This document shows, one piece after another, positions 56,405-64,000 of a stretch of 64,000 nt of DNA. The translations under genes were made by a program, and so were the position numbers. Under the pieces are notes generated by a model. It was not told the DNA's origin. It saw nothing but the letters and a program-made list of their open reading frames with translations, and made no database searches. The stretch comes from Rheinheimera hassiensis (GTDB taxonomy: Bacteria; Pseudomonadota; Gammaproteobacteria; Enterobacterales; Alteromonadaceae), in assembly GCF_022436675.1 (NCBI RefSeq), contig NZ_JAKUJZ010000003.1, positions 446,226-510,225 on the forward strand, read 5' to 3'. Within the stretch, counting starts at the first letter, position 1; each line of letters begins with the position of its first letter.

Positions 56405-57576
56405 GTAATACTCCATTCGTGCAAGGTTACGTTTAGTCCCTCTGCAGCCAGCAAGGTTTGGATTTCCTCACGATAGTTCGGGTTCATTAAAATGATATGC
56501 TCAATTGCATACTGCCTGAGCTGAGAGGGCGCGATAATTTTATGCCCGCTACCCGGAATGTATTTCCCTTGCTTATTCGGGTTAATGTCAACTACAGCAT
56601 CTATCAATTGCCCAGACGTATCAACCAAATGTGCTAAGGTTGCGCCTTTAGCACCTGCGCCCCACAATGCAACGTTGCCCTGTCTTTTTAACTCAAGCAA
56701 TAAGCTGGTCAACTTAGTCTGCAACTGCTGATCGGCCTCTTTATATGCTTTAGCCAAGTGCACTGTATTCGTTGCATTAGTGGAGACCGTTTTAGGTGTT
56801 TTATTTGTTGCTTCCAACCACAGATATTGCCCGTTAAATACATGATGAACAGAATTAACCGAGAAGCCTGCCAATTCAAAAGCAGTGCGTAGAGAAGATA
56901 CACTGAACAATGAGCAATGTTCATAAAAAAAGTCCCAAACAACTTTATTGCTTAAGATCCAATCAATACAAGGCGTTTCGAAATAAATACGAGCATCAGG
57001 ATTGCTGATTACGGCGCGTTGAATAGTTTGCAAAAACGGCAAAGGATCTGGCACATGCTCTATAACATGGCGGCATATTACGACATCTGCCTGTATGTCA
57101 GTACAACTGTCGTCATAGTAACGTCGTCTGAAAATTAATCGTCCGTCCAAGCTCGTTTCTGGACCGACATAACTGGGATCAAAGCCATAGCCCCTTATAT
57201 TAGCGTCAGGGTATGACACTAATTTCTGCAAAAAGTGGCCTTTGCCGCACCCAACTTCCACTACGGTACAATTACGTACCCCTTGCTGTTCAACCAGTTG
57301 CTCAACCAACTCATCCAGATAACGTTCGAAAATAGCAGAATGGCTCTGAGTATTATCGTACTGATCTCCGTATGCCAAAAGGTTTAGGTCAAAGCCACTG
57401 TTATATACAAAACCACAGTTTAAACAGAGCCGCAGTAGCAGTTCGCCTTTAGCGCAATTTTCTGCCTGATACTGAGTCGCCATCATCAAGTTCTGGTGCA
57501 CAGGTACCTGATGCCGCTCCAACAGACATTCAGTATCAACCGACGAACAAACCGGGCATAGACAGTTTGGCAACAT
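56401..57576 (-). CDS. SAM-dependent methyltransferase with zinc-binding N-terminus (C-methyltransferase-like)
   Basis: About 391 residues. N-terminal Cys pairs (CLCPVC, later LCLNCGF) suggest a zinc site, then a Rossmann SAM domain (EVGCGKGHFLQKL, VVICRHVIEHV) and a C-terminal domain with ALWGAGAKGATLAHL and NKQGKYIPGS, as in sugar C-methyltransferases (TylC3/NovU type). It is a distant relative of 58454-59677. ATG at 57576 overlaps the stop of the epimerase gene as TAATG; the longer reading to 57645 is unlikely. Confidence 0.8.
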   Translation of the reverse strand: MLPNCLCPVCSSVDTECLLERHQVPVHQNLMMATQYQAENCAKGELLLRLCLNCGFVYNSGFDLNLLAYGDQYDNTQSHSAIFERYLDELVEQLVEQQGVRNCTVVEVGCGKGHFLQKLVSYPDANIRGYGFDPSYVGPETSLDGRLIFRRRYYDDSCTDIQADVVICRHVIEHVPDPLPFLQTIQRAVISNPDARIYFETPCIDWILSNKVVWDFFYEHCSLFSVSSLRTAFELAGFSVNSVHHVFNGQYLWLEATNKTPKTVSTNATNTVHLAKAYKEADQQLQTKLTSLLLELKRQGNVALWGAGAKGATLAHLVDTSGQLIDAVVDINPNKQGKYIPGSGHKIIAPSQLRQYAIEHIILMNPNYREEIQTLLAAEGLNVTLHEWSIT

Positions 57577-58457
57577 TACGCCTCCGCTAGCAATTGAGAG
57601 AGCCCCGCAGGCACACTGAATACAGGTCTCCAGCCAAGCGAACACAACTTACGATTTTCGCCGGCCAGATATCTGGGTTGTTTGCCATTCACCACTGCAA
57701 CCTGGTACCAGGGCGAGGGGTCACGACCTAAATAGCTACTAAGATGTTCAACAACTGTTTTTAACTGCAGCGGTGCTGAGCTACAAATATTATATTCACC
57801 ACTTTGATTCGATTTGAGCAGTGTAAGTAATGCCGCCGCTACATCACTGACATGAATAAAATCACGATACGCCTCCAAATCTACAGTAAAGGCTTCTGTA
57901 TTCTGAGATAATGCCCGGATTAGTGATGGAATTATTCTACGTGAATCCTCACCTGCACCATAAGGTAGAAATACCCTTCCCCAAATACAACTCACATGGT
58001 GTTGTGTACAATATGCTCGCATCAGCCTGCGAGTCGCATCCTTTGCCACGCCATACAGCGTTGCTGGCAGTATAGGTGTATCAGTTTCGTCACATAACGT
58101 CTCTGACCAACCATATTCTGCACAGGTGCCAGTGACAACCAAATGCTTACCGCCTGCATTAACAAAGGCTTCCAGCAAGCGACAGCTCGCGTAGACCCAT
58201 TGAAAATTCAATGGGGATTGCCAGAAAAGGCCGTGTTCCGCGTACCATGCCAGGTGCAGTAAATGACTACATTCTGCCTTGCTGATCTTTAGGCTCAGCT
58301 CATTATCAGTTAATAAGTCTGACGAGATAAATTGCTCCGGAGAAAGTGCATCAGGTTTGGTTTTACCTAGTACGATGAACGGTATTTGCTGCTGTTGCAA
58401 CACAGCCAAAACATACCGTCCGATAAAACCTGTTGCCCCCGTAAGCAGAACTTTCAT
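57576..58457 (-). CDS. NAD(P)-dependent sugar epimerase/reductase
   Basis: A 293-residue extended SDR with GATGFIGRYVL near the N-terminus and YGVAKDATRRL as the Tyr-x3-Lys site. In this cluster it probably reduces the 4-keto group of the CDP- or NDP-sugar after C-methylation and epimerisation. It overlaps the C-methyltransferase gene by four bases. The exact sugar cannot be told. Confidence 0.82.
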   Translation of the reverse strand: MKVLLTGATGFIGRYVLAVLQQQQIPFIVLGKTKPDALSPEQFISSDLLTDNELSLKISKAECSHLLHLAWYAEHGLFWQSPLNFQWVYASCRLLEAFVNAGGKHLVVTGTCAEYGWSETLCDETDTPILPATLYGVAKDATRRLMRAYCTQHHVSCIWGRVFLPYGAGEDSRRIIPSLIRALSQNTEAFTVDLEAYRDFIHVSDVAAALLTLLKSNQSGEYNICSSAPLQLKTVVEHLSSYLGRDPSPWYQVAVVNGKQPRYLAGENRKLCSLGWRPVFSVPAGLSQLLAEA

Positions 58458-59677
58458 AAGATTCTCAGTTCTGGAACTGCGACCACAAACCTTACTCCCC
58501 TTACGGCCATGTTTTGCAACTGCGTCGTAATTTCAGATGTAATGTTCCATGGCAGTATAAGGATGTAGTCCGGCTTTTCCGCCAAAAGCAATTGAGGATT
58601 CTTTATCGGGATATGGCTGCCAGGCATAAATTTTCCTTGCTTGGAAGGCGCGGCATCATAAACCACGGGAATATCTGCCACCGTAATACCAGCGAAATTA
58701 AGCAAAGTATTACCTTTGGCCGCTGCACCGTAAGCCAGAAGAGTTTTGTTTTCACTTTTGCATTGGCTGACAAAGGCTTTAAGCTCATCCGCTATTCTTC
58801 GAACATGCTTTTGAAAGTTAATATAAGGCTGTGCGGTCTGTAATCCTGCTTTTTCTTCTTCCTCGAGAACAAGCGCAACCGAACTATCAACCTGATAATG
58901 ACTATCAGTATGGCTCAACCAAACCCTTAGGCTTCCGCCATGTGTTAATAGTTTTTCCACATTTATAATGCGTAAACCCGCTGCAGAAAAGACATTTTGA
59001 ACGCTGTACAAAGAAAGGTAAGAGTAATGTTCATGGTAGATGGTATCAAACTGATGCAATCTGAGAAGGTTAAGCAGATGCGGGAACTCAATGCTAACCT
59101 GCCCCTCAGCAGCCAATAGTTTCTTGATCCCCTTAGCAAAATCATTAATGTCCGGCACATGCGCCAGTACATTATTGGCTATGATCAAATCAGCCTGACG
59201 ATATTGCTGACATAATTTTTCAGATAGCTCTGTCGTAAAAAACTCAGAAACAACCTCTATGCCCAGCTTTCTTGCAGCCTCAGCTGTTGCTTGCGTCGGC
59301 TCAATGCCCAAACATGGGATGGCTTGAGCAAGATAATTCTGCAACAAATAACCATCGTTTGATGCGATCTCAACCACGAAACTATTCGAATCTAATGCTA
59401 ATTGTTGAATCGAACTGTCTGCAAACTGCCTGGCATGAGCTAACCAGCTAGCGGATGTCGATGAAAAATAAGCATAGTCAGCGGTGAACAGCTCATCAGC
59501 CTTTGTGAAGTCTTCAGTTTGCACCAACCAACAGTGCTGACAAACCCAGACCTTAAGCGGATACGCTTTTTCATTAGCAAATTGCTCAGCACCAGTTAAA
59601 TACGCATTCGAGGGCGGCATTATCCCCAGGTCAACCATAGGTAAGGAAAGCTCACACTGACAATGTCGGCATCTCAT
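58454..59677 (-). CDS. Sugar C-methyltransferase (TylC3/NovU type)
   Basis: A 407-residue protein with N-terminal zinc-type cysteines (MRCRHCQCEL, VCQHCWLVQ), a SAM domain (FVVEIASNDGYLLQNYL, NNVLAHVPD) and the C-terminal LAYGAAAKGNTLLNF and SKQGKFMPGSHIPI segments. Members add a methyl group to C3 of a 4-keto-6-deoxy NDP-sugar. Its partners rfbF, rfbG and the 3,5-epimerase precede it in the transcript, and its start overlaps the epimerase stop by four bases. Confidence 0.87.
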   Translation of the reverse strand: MRCRHCQCELSLPMVDLGIMPPSNAYLTGAEQFANEKAYPLKVWVCQHCWLVQTEDFTKADELFTADYAYFSSTSASWLAHARQFADSSIQQLALDSNSFVVEIASNDGYLLQNYLAQAIPCLGIEPTQATAEAARKLGIEVVSEFFTTELSEKLCQQYRQADLIIANNVLAHVPDINDFAKGIKKLLAAEGQVSIEFPHLLNLLRLHQFDTIYHEHYSYLSLYSVQNVFSAAGLRIINVEKLLTHGGSLRVWLSHTDSHYQVDSSVALVLEEEEKAGLQTAQPYINFQKHVRRIADELKAFVSQCKSENKTLLAYGAAAKGNTLLNFAGITVADIPVVYDAAPSKQGKFMPGSHIPIKNPQLLLAEKPDYILILPWNITSEITTQLQNMAVRGVRFVVAVPELRIL

Positions 59678-60237
59678 AACATAATTCCGTCAAAACTGTG
59701 ACCGAGCAGCGGAAAGTTAGCATCTCGTTCTGATAATAGTGTTATCGGCAAAGGCCAATTTATTTTTAGTACAGGGTCATCCACCCGGCAGCCGCCTTCG
59801 TACTGCGGCTGATAATCTGCGGTATGCAAATACAGTAACTGGCTATCGTCCTCAAGTGCTTGAAAACCATGAGCACAGCCAGGTGGAATAAGCAGCATAT
59901 TATTGCTTTCTGCTTCTAATTCGATACTAACGTGCTGACATAACGTCGGTGAGCCATGCCGTAAATCAACGACTACATCAAATACTTTGCCTCTTATACA
60001 GCGTACCAATTTGTACTCCGCTGCAGGAGAGTGTTGAAAATGTAAACCCCGCGTCACGCCTTGAAGCAGATTAACAGAGTGGTTGATCTGCCGGATAACA
60101 GCACCACCCATAAACAATTTTAATGTTTCGGCACAAAACCAGCGGCTGAAAAAACCTCGTTCGTCGCTAAAGCGTTCTGACGTAATGCAGTACACTCCAT
60201 TTAGCTTTGTTTTAGCTGCGGTTAGCTGTTGGCCCAT
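59674..60237 (-). CDS. RmlC-like NDP-4-keto-6-deoxysugar 3,5-epimerase
   Basis: The 187-residue cupin has ERGFFSRWFC, the catalytic His66 in RGLHFQ and the PPGCAHGFQAL...LYLHTADY stretch of the dTDP-4-dehydrorhamnose 3,5-epimerase family. Here the substrate would be CDP-linked. I chose the ATG at 60235-60237, preceded by AGGGG and overlapping rfbG by 16 bases, over a TTG ten codons upstream. Confidence 0.88.
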   Translation of the reverse strand: MGQQLTAAKTKLNGVYCITSERFSDERGFFSRWFCAETLKLFMGGAVIRQINHSVNLLQGVTRGLHFQHSPAAEYKLVRCIRGKVFDVVVDLRHGSPTLCQHVSIELEAESNNMLLIPPGCAHGFQALEDDSQLLYLHTADYQPQYEGGCRVDDPVLKINWPLPITLLSERDANFPLLGHSFDGIML

Positions 60238-61304
60238 ACTAACCCCTGTTGTTTTGCATCTTGGCAATACTGTCGCAATTGATCACCTGTAATAACCAAC
60301 TTATGGTTATAAAAATTCCGATACCACTGTGCGGTGTAATGTGCACTTTGTTCAAAACGCCATACAGGCCGCCAGTTTAGCTGACGCTGCGCTTGTTCAC
60401 TGTCTAACATTAGAAATGACATTTCATTAGGTTGTGGCTCTGACTCAGCCTGCCAGTTAAGCGCAGGCCAGTGTTGCTGCATTTGTCGGAGCACCACCTC
60501 TACCGTTGCGCACTCAGAAGTATCAGGCCCAAAATTCCAAGCCGCAGCTCTGCCTGACTGTCCAAGCAAAAGGCCTTGCGCCAGACAAAGATACCCTGAT
60601 AACGAATCAAGGACGTGTTGCCAAGGCCTCACAGCTTCGGGGTAACGAACTTTTAATGGGGAACCGGCGTGAGAGGCCCTGACAATATCAGGAATTAGTC
60701 TGTCTTCAGCCCAATCGCCTCCGCCTATAACATTGCCGGCTCTGGCACTGGCTAACAATATTCCCTGTTGTTCAAAAAAGCTGCGTCGGTAGCTTTGGAT
60801 CACCAGTTCACAGGCAGCTTTAGATGCACTGTAAGGGTCATGACCACCCAATGGATCCTGTTCTGAAAAATTAACACCTTTGTTATTGTTTTCGTACACT
60901 TTATCCGTCGTAACTGCAACGATGGCTTTTACAGATGATATCGAACGGCAGGCTTCCAGCACATTAACTGTTCCCATCACATTCGTTTGCCAGTTATCTG
61001 CGGGGGCCCGATAAGACGCCCTGACCAGAGGCTGCGCAGCTAAATGAAATACGAGTTCAGGCTTGGTTTGCTGCAGAAGCGATTTCATCATCTGAGCGTT
61101 GTTGATGTCTGCCTCAACACTGTTGATATTCAAATTCAACAACTGCCAGTGATTAGGATACGTAACCGGCTGCAAAGAGACACCTGTCACATCTGCACCA
61201 AGGCGCTTTAACCAGTAAGCCAACCAACTACCTTTAAAGCCGGTATGGCCTGTCAGCAGTACTTTTCTACCGTTAAAAATACCGTTAAATAATGACATTA
61301 CCAT
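60222..61304 (-). CDS. rfbG: CDP-glucose 4,6-dehydratase
   Basis: Converts CDP-D-glucose to CDP-4-keto-6-deoxyglucose. The 360-residue SDR has [28 protein letters not shown] (catalytic Thr-Asp-Lys) and [11 protein letters not shown]. Two close ATG codons are possible; the second (61298) overlaps the rfbF stop as TAATG, the first is two codons earlier. Paired with rfbF. Confidence 0.95.
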   Translation of the reverse strand: MVMSLFNGIFNGRKVLLTGHTGFKGSWLAYWLKRLGADVTGVSLQPVTYPNHWQLLNLNINSVEADINNAQMMKSLLQQTKPELVFHLAAQPLVRASYRAPADNWQTNVMGTVNVLEACRSISSVKAIVAVTTDKVYENNNKGVNFSEQDPLGGHDPYSASKAACELVIQSYRRSFFEQQGILLASARAGNVIGGGDWAEDRLIPDIVRASHAGSPLKVRYPEAVRPWQHVLDSLSGYLCLAQGLLLGQSGRAAAWNFGPDTSECATVEVVLRQMQQHWPALNWQAESEPQPNEMSFLMLDSEQAQRQLNWRPVWRFEQSAHYTAQWYRNFYNHKLVITGDQLRQYCQDAKQQGLVWANS

Positions 61305-62065
61305 ACTTTCCAGGGCGCTTTATCTTGTTGCCATAAATGGTCAAGCTGGTTTTTGTCACGCAATGTATCCATCGCATGCCAGAAACCTTTGTGTTGATAT
61401 GCATTTAATTGCCCCTGGCTGGCTATCTTCATAAGTGGCTCAGTTTCAAAACTATCTGCGTCGCTACTCAGGTAATCAAACACCGAAGGTTCCAGTACGA
61501 AAAACCCCCCGTTTATCCATGCACCATCACCAGCGGGCTTTTCCTGAAACTGCTGCACAAGGCCAGCACTGATATCCAGGGCACCATAACGCCCCGGAGG
61601 CTGAATAGCAGTTACCGTGGCTTTCTTGCCAGAGGCTTTATGCTTAGTAATTGTTTCCTGAATATTAATATCTGAAACACCATCCCCATAGGTAAAACAA
61701 AAAGTCTGATTTCCAACATACTCCCTGACACGCCTTAAACGCCCACCAGTCATACTGTGCTCGCCAGTATCTACCAAAGTTACGCGCCAAGGTTCGACAT
61801 GTTTCTCATGAACCTCCATTGTGTTTGAGCGCATATCAAAAGTGACATCTGACATATGCAAGAAATAATTAGCAAAATACTCTTTGATGATGTATCCCTT
61901 GTAACCGAGGCAAATCACAAAATCATTAATACCATGAGCAGAATAAATTTTCATGATATGCCACAGAATAGGTTTGCCACCAATTTCAATCATAGGCTTG
62001 GGACGCAGATGCGATTCTTCACTGATACGAGTACCAAAGCCCCCCGCAAGAATAACTGCTTTCAT
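61298..62065 (-). CDS. rfbF: Glucose-1-phosphate cytidylyltransferase
   Basis: Makes CDP-glucose from glucose-1-phosphate and CTP. The 255-residue nucleotidyltransferase has [32 protein letters not shown] and the YGDGVSDIN metal site. It precedes rfbG with a TAATG overlap. The 79 bases upstream hold AT-rich sequence but no promoter I can support. Confidence 0.96.
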   Translation of the reverse strand: MKAVILAGGFGTRISEESHLRPKPMIEIGGKPILWHIMKIYSAHGINDFVICLGYKGYIIKEYFANYFLHMSDVTFDMRSNTMEVHEKHVEPWRVTLVDTGEHSMTGGRLRRVREYVGNQTFCFTYGDGVSDINIQETITKHKASGKKATVTAIQPPGRYGALDISAGLVQQFQEKPAGDGAWINGGFFVLEPSVFDYLSSDADSFETEPLMKIASQGQLNAYQHKGFWHAMDTLRDKNQLDHLWQQDKAPWKVW

Positions 62066-62144
62066 AAGCTGATTGACTCTCCTGCCATTTTATCGACTAC
62101 AAACTTTAACCGGAACATAGCTTTATAAACCTATGATATATAAA

Positions 62145-63341
62145 TCAAAATGCATACATCTGACTGGCTTTTGCAGTATAAGGAGTTAAGTCACTCTGCA
62201 TAGATGCAAAGTGATGATCCGTCATTGCCACCAGTAGCTCTACTCTTTGCCAGTCTTCAACCATTAACTCAGCCGCAGGGCGGCTATCACCAAACATAGT
62301 ATTGACACGCTTGGTTTTATCTATCAACGTGATACCAGCAAAATTCTTGCCATGATGACCAATGAAAAACTCGGTATAGGCGTTCACGCCAACCAAAGCC
62401 ACATACCGAATATTGTTACGTTGGCAATACTGTACCAACCTGGAGCATCTGGACTGTAGTTGATACAACTGACGGTACTGCTGATAACAATAATACGGGT
62501 GATATAACCATGCCAGTAACTGATATTGGTCAAAATCAGGCTCGGGCCAGGTTTTTAAGCGCTTATGGGTCAGGATATATGCAGCATAGGCTGCAGTTGC
62601 TTTTAAACTGAAAAACCGCCGGTAAGCAATCAGGAATTCACGCGAAAACTGGTAGTTAAGATCTCTCGACACCATACCGACATTTCCTTCTGCAATATGC
62701 CGCCAGGTTAATGCTGCAGGTATAAAACCGATGTAAGAAAGAGCCGCGGTAGCTCTGAGTACAAAATCCCAGTCTTGATGGCCTTTTAGCTGCTCATTGA
62801 AACGGGTACTTTTTGCGTGTTCAGCTTCAACAGTGATACAACTAGACTGAATACCGCCGTAGCGATTGACACAAAATGAATACTCAGCAGCCGTTTGACC
62901 TATTTGTATCGGCTGAAGAGGTAAAGCTGGCTCGGGGTTGTTATTACGCACATTCGAGTAACGATGATAAAACAGTTTGCAGCCTGTATGCTGTTTGATA
63001 AATTCTTTGCACTGACTTAGCTTGGCAGGCAACCATTCGTCGTCGGAATCAAGAAAACAGATATATTTGCCTGTTGAGGCTAAAATTCCCTGATTTCTGG
63101 CATAAGCACCATTGTGGTTTTCCCGATAGGCAATCAGCTTGAGCCGGCTATCGTTTAGCTCACTCACCAACTCGGCAATAGCTGTGCTTATATCTGGCGC
63201 AGATCCATCATCTACTATCAAGACTTCAAAACTCTGATAATCCTGTGCCCGTACCGATTTCAAAGCTCTGCGTAACGGATCTACCCGGTTAAATACCGGG
63301 ATCACTACGGAAAAAACAAGTTCCCGCTCGATAACACTCAT
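62145..63341 (-). CDS. Glycosyltransferase family 2
   Basis: A 398-residue protein with a GT-A domain at the N-terminus (FSVVIPVFNRVDPLRRAL, VLIVDDGSAPD, ICFLDSDDEWLP) and a C-terminal half of unrecognised function. The DSDD motif is the metal/nucleotide site. It overlaps the preceding methyltransferase gene by four bases. Donor and acceptor unknown. Confidence 0.88.
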   Translation of the reverse strand: MSVIERELVFSVVIPVFNRVDPLRRALKSVRAQDYQSFEVLIVDDGSAPDISTAIAELVSELNDSRLKLIAYRENHNGAYARNQGILASTGKYICFLDSDDEWLPAKLSQCKEFIKQHTGCKLFYHRYSNVRNNNPEPALPLQPIQIGQTAAEYSFCVNRYGGIQSSCITVEAEHAKSTRFNEQLKGHQDWDFVLRATAALSYIGFIPAALTWRHIAEGNVGMVSRDLNYQFSREFLIAYRRFFSLKATAAYAAYILTHKRLKTWPEPDFDQYQLLAWLYHPYYCYQQYRQLYQLQSRCSRLVQYCQRNNIRYVALVGVNAYTEFFIGHHGKNFAGITLIDKTKRVNTMFGDSRPAAELMVEDWQRVELLVAMTDHHFASMQSDLTPYTAKASQMYAF

Positions 63342-63943
63342 GCTTTATGGCAAACCAGAATGGTAAAGGCGCCTTCATGACCGGGTTCAACCACGCCACC
63401 ATGCGGATCTTTTTGCTGATACCGAGCAGCCACCTTGAAACCTGCAGCACGCACCAAGTCAACAAACTCCTGTACTGTATAATGCCGGATATGATACTGA
63501 AACTTCTCAGCATCAAAAGGCATGACATCCTGATTTGGCGTAGAGACAATCAAGGTTCCACCGACTTTCAATAGCTGATGGAATTTCTGCAATAATTCCA
63601 GATCGAACGCTACGTGTTCAATTGTTTCAAAGGATACTACAGCATCAAAAGTTTCAGCTTCTAACTCCAGCAATCGGGCATCAGCTTGAATAAACTCAGT
63701 GCCTTCGGATGCATAATGTTGTCTGGCATATTGGATAGCGCCTGTGTCTATATCTACACCAACTACCCTGCATTTCAACGCATCAGCCAGTAATGCTGAA
63801 CCATAGCCTATGCCGCAGGCTAAATCCAAAACTGCTGAAGGTTGCAGCAGTACAAGCTGATCTTTAGCAAAAGTATAACGATTAATATGATCAGGGCGGA
63901 TCCCCGCTAGGCTTTTGGCGATTTGACGTTCGCCTCTTTGCAT
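63338..63943 (-). CDS. SAM-dependent methyltransferase (UbiE/UbiG-like fold)
   Basis: The 201-residue protein has the SAM-binding VLDLACGIGYGSALLA, GVDIDTGAIQYA and the FETIEHV motif of class I methyltransferases. Its substrate is unknown, but it heads a glycan cluster. I chose the ATG at 63941-63943, preceded by AGGGG; the frame remains open back to the window edge, so a longer start outside the window is possible. Confidence 0.82.
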   Translation of the reverse strand: MQRGERQIAKSLAGIRPDHINRYTFAKDQLVLLQPSAVLDLACGIGYGSALLADALKCRVVGVDIDTGAIQYARQHYASEGTEFIQADARLLELEAETFDAVVSFETIEHVAFDLELLQKFHQLLKVGGTLIVSTPNQDVMPFDAEKFQYHIRHYTVQEFVDLVRAAGFKVAARYQQKDPHGGVVEPGHEGAFTILVCHKA

Positions 63944-64000
63944 CGTTTTTAGCCCCTGCCCGATCAGGATCCCAGCAGAAACCTTTACGGCCACCTCTGT

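Overview
The window looks like a chromosomal segment of a polar-flagellated, cytochrome c-making gammaproteobacterium of the Alteromonadales/Chromatiales sort (Rheinheimera- or Arsukibacterium-like by general impression; this is inference from gene order and protein style, not a database result). The evidence is a Pseudomonas/Vibrio/Shewanella-type order in which the ccm operon sits beside a che-par-mot block, the FlhF/FlhG polar-placement pair, an FlrA/FlrBC (FleQ/FleSR-like) sigma54 hierarchy, and a pseudaminic-acid glycosylation locus. No rRNA, tRNA or CRISPR array was seen.

Layout. 1-619 (+): the C-terminal end of a chemoreceptor. 662-8407 (-): ccmABCDEFGHI, the complete System I cytochrome c maturation operon, ending in mlaA. 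8473-10734 (+): an unusual pair, a second FliK-like protein and a free-standing FlhB C-terminal-domain protein. 10748-19513 (-): DUF2802 protein, cheW, parP, parC, motD, motC, cheB, cheA, cheZ, cheY. 19554-25849 (-): fliA, flhG, flhF, flhA, flhB. 25865-37955 (-): fliRQPONML, fliK, fliJIHGFE. 38072-42120 (-): flrC, flrB, flrA. 42233-43027 (-): a divergent flagellin. 43229-51004 (+): pseB-C-F-G-I-H followed by an acyl carrier protein, an AMP-forming ligase and a ketoreductase-like SDR. 51005-52707: a scar with a sigma54-type promoter driving a truncated secreted protein, a decayed IS3-family element and the tail of a TylF-like methyltransferase. 52708-63943 (-): a lower-GC polysaccharide cluster containing CDP-glucose synthesis and 4,6-dehydration, two C-methyltransferase-like proteins, a 3,5-epimerase, a reductase, Gmd and three glycosyltransferases.

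How it works together. FlrA (sigma54 activator) is expected to turn on flrBC, and FlrC the later flagellar operons. I find -24/-12 elements with exact GG-N10-GC spacing before flrB, fliE and flhA, a FleQ-box-like GTCA-N6-TGAC repeat upstream of flrB, and possible sigma54 elements before pseB and before the truncated secreted gene. FlhF/FlhG place and count the flagellum, ParC/ParP anchor the chemoreceptor array at the same pole, MotC/MotD supply a stator, and CheA/B/W/Y/Z transmit the signal to FliM. The pse genes make CMP-pseudaminic acid, presumably for flagellin, and the appended ACP-ligase-reductase trio hints at a non-acetyl acyl decoration. The minus-strand sugar cluster probably builds a branched 6-deoxy sugar from CDP-glucose for O-antigen or a flagellar glycan.

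Most worth attention: the pse-ACP-ligase-SDR module, the CDP-linked C-methyl sugar pathway, the IS scar joining parts of two different genes, the 18-bp-arm perfect palindrome before flrA, the triple repeat in the CheA linker, and the FliK2/FlhB-C pair.
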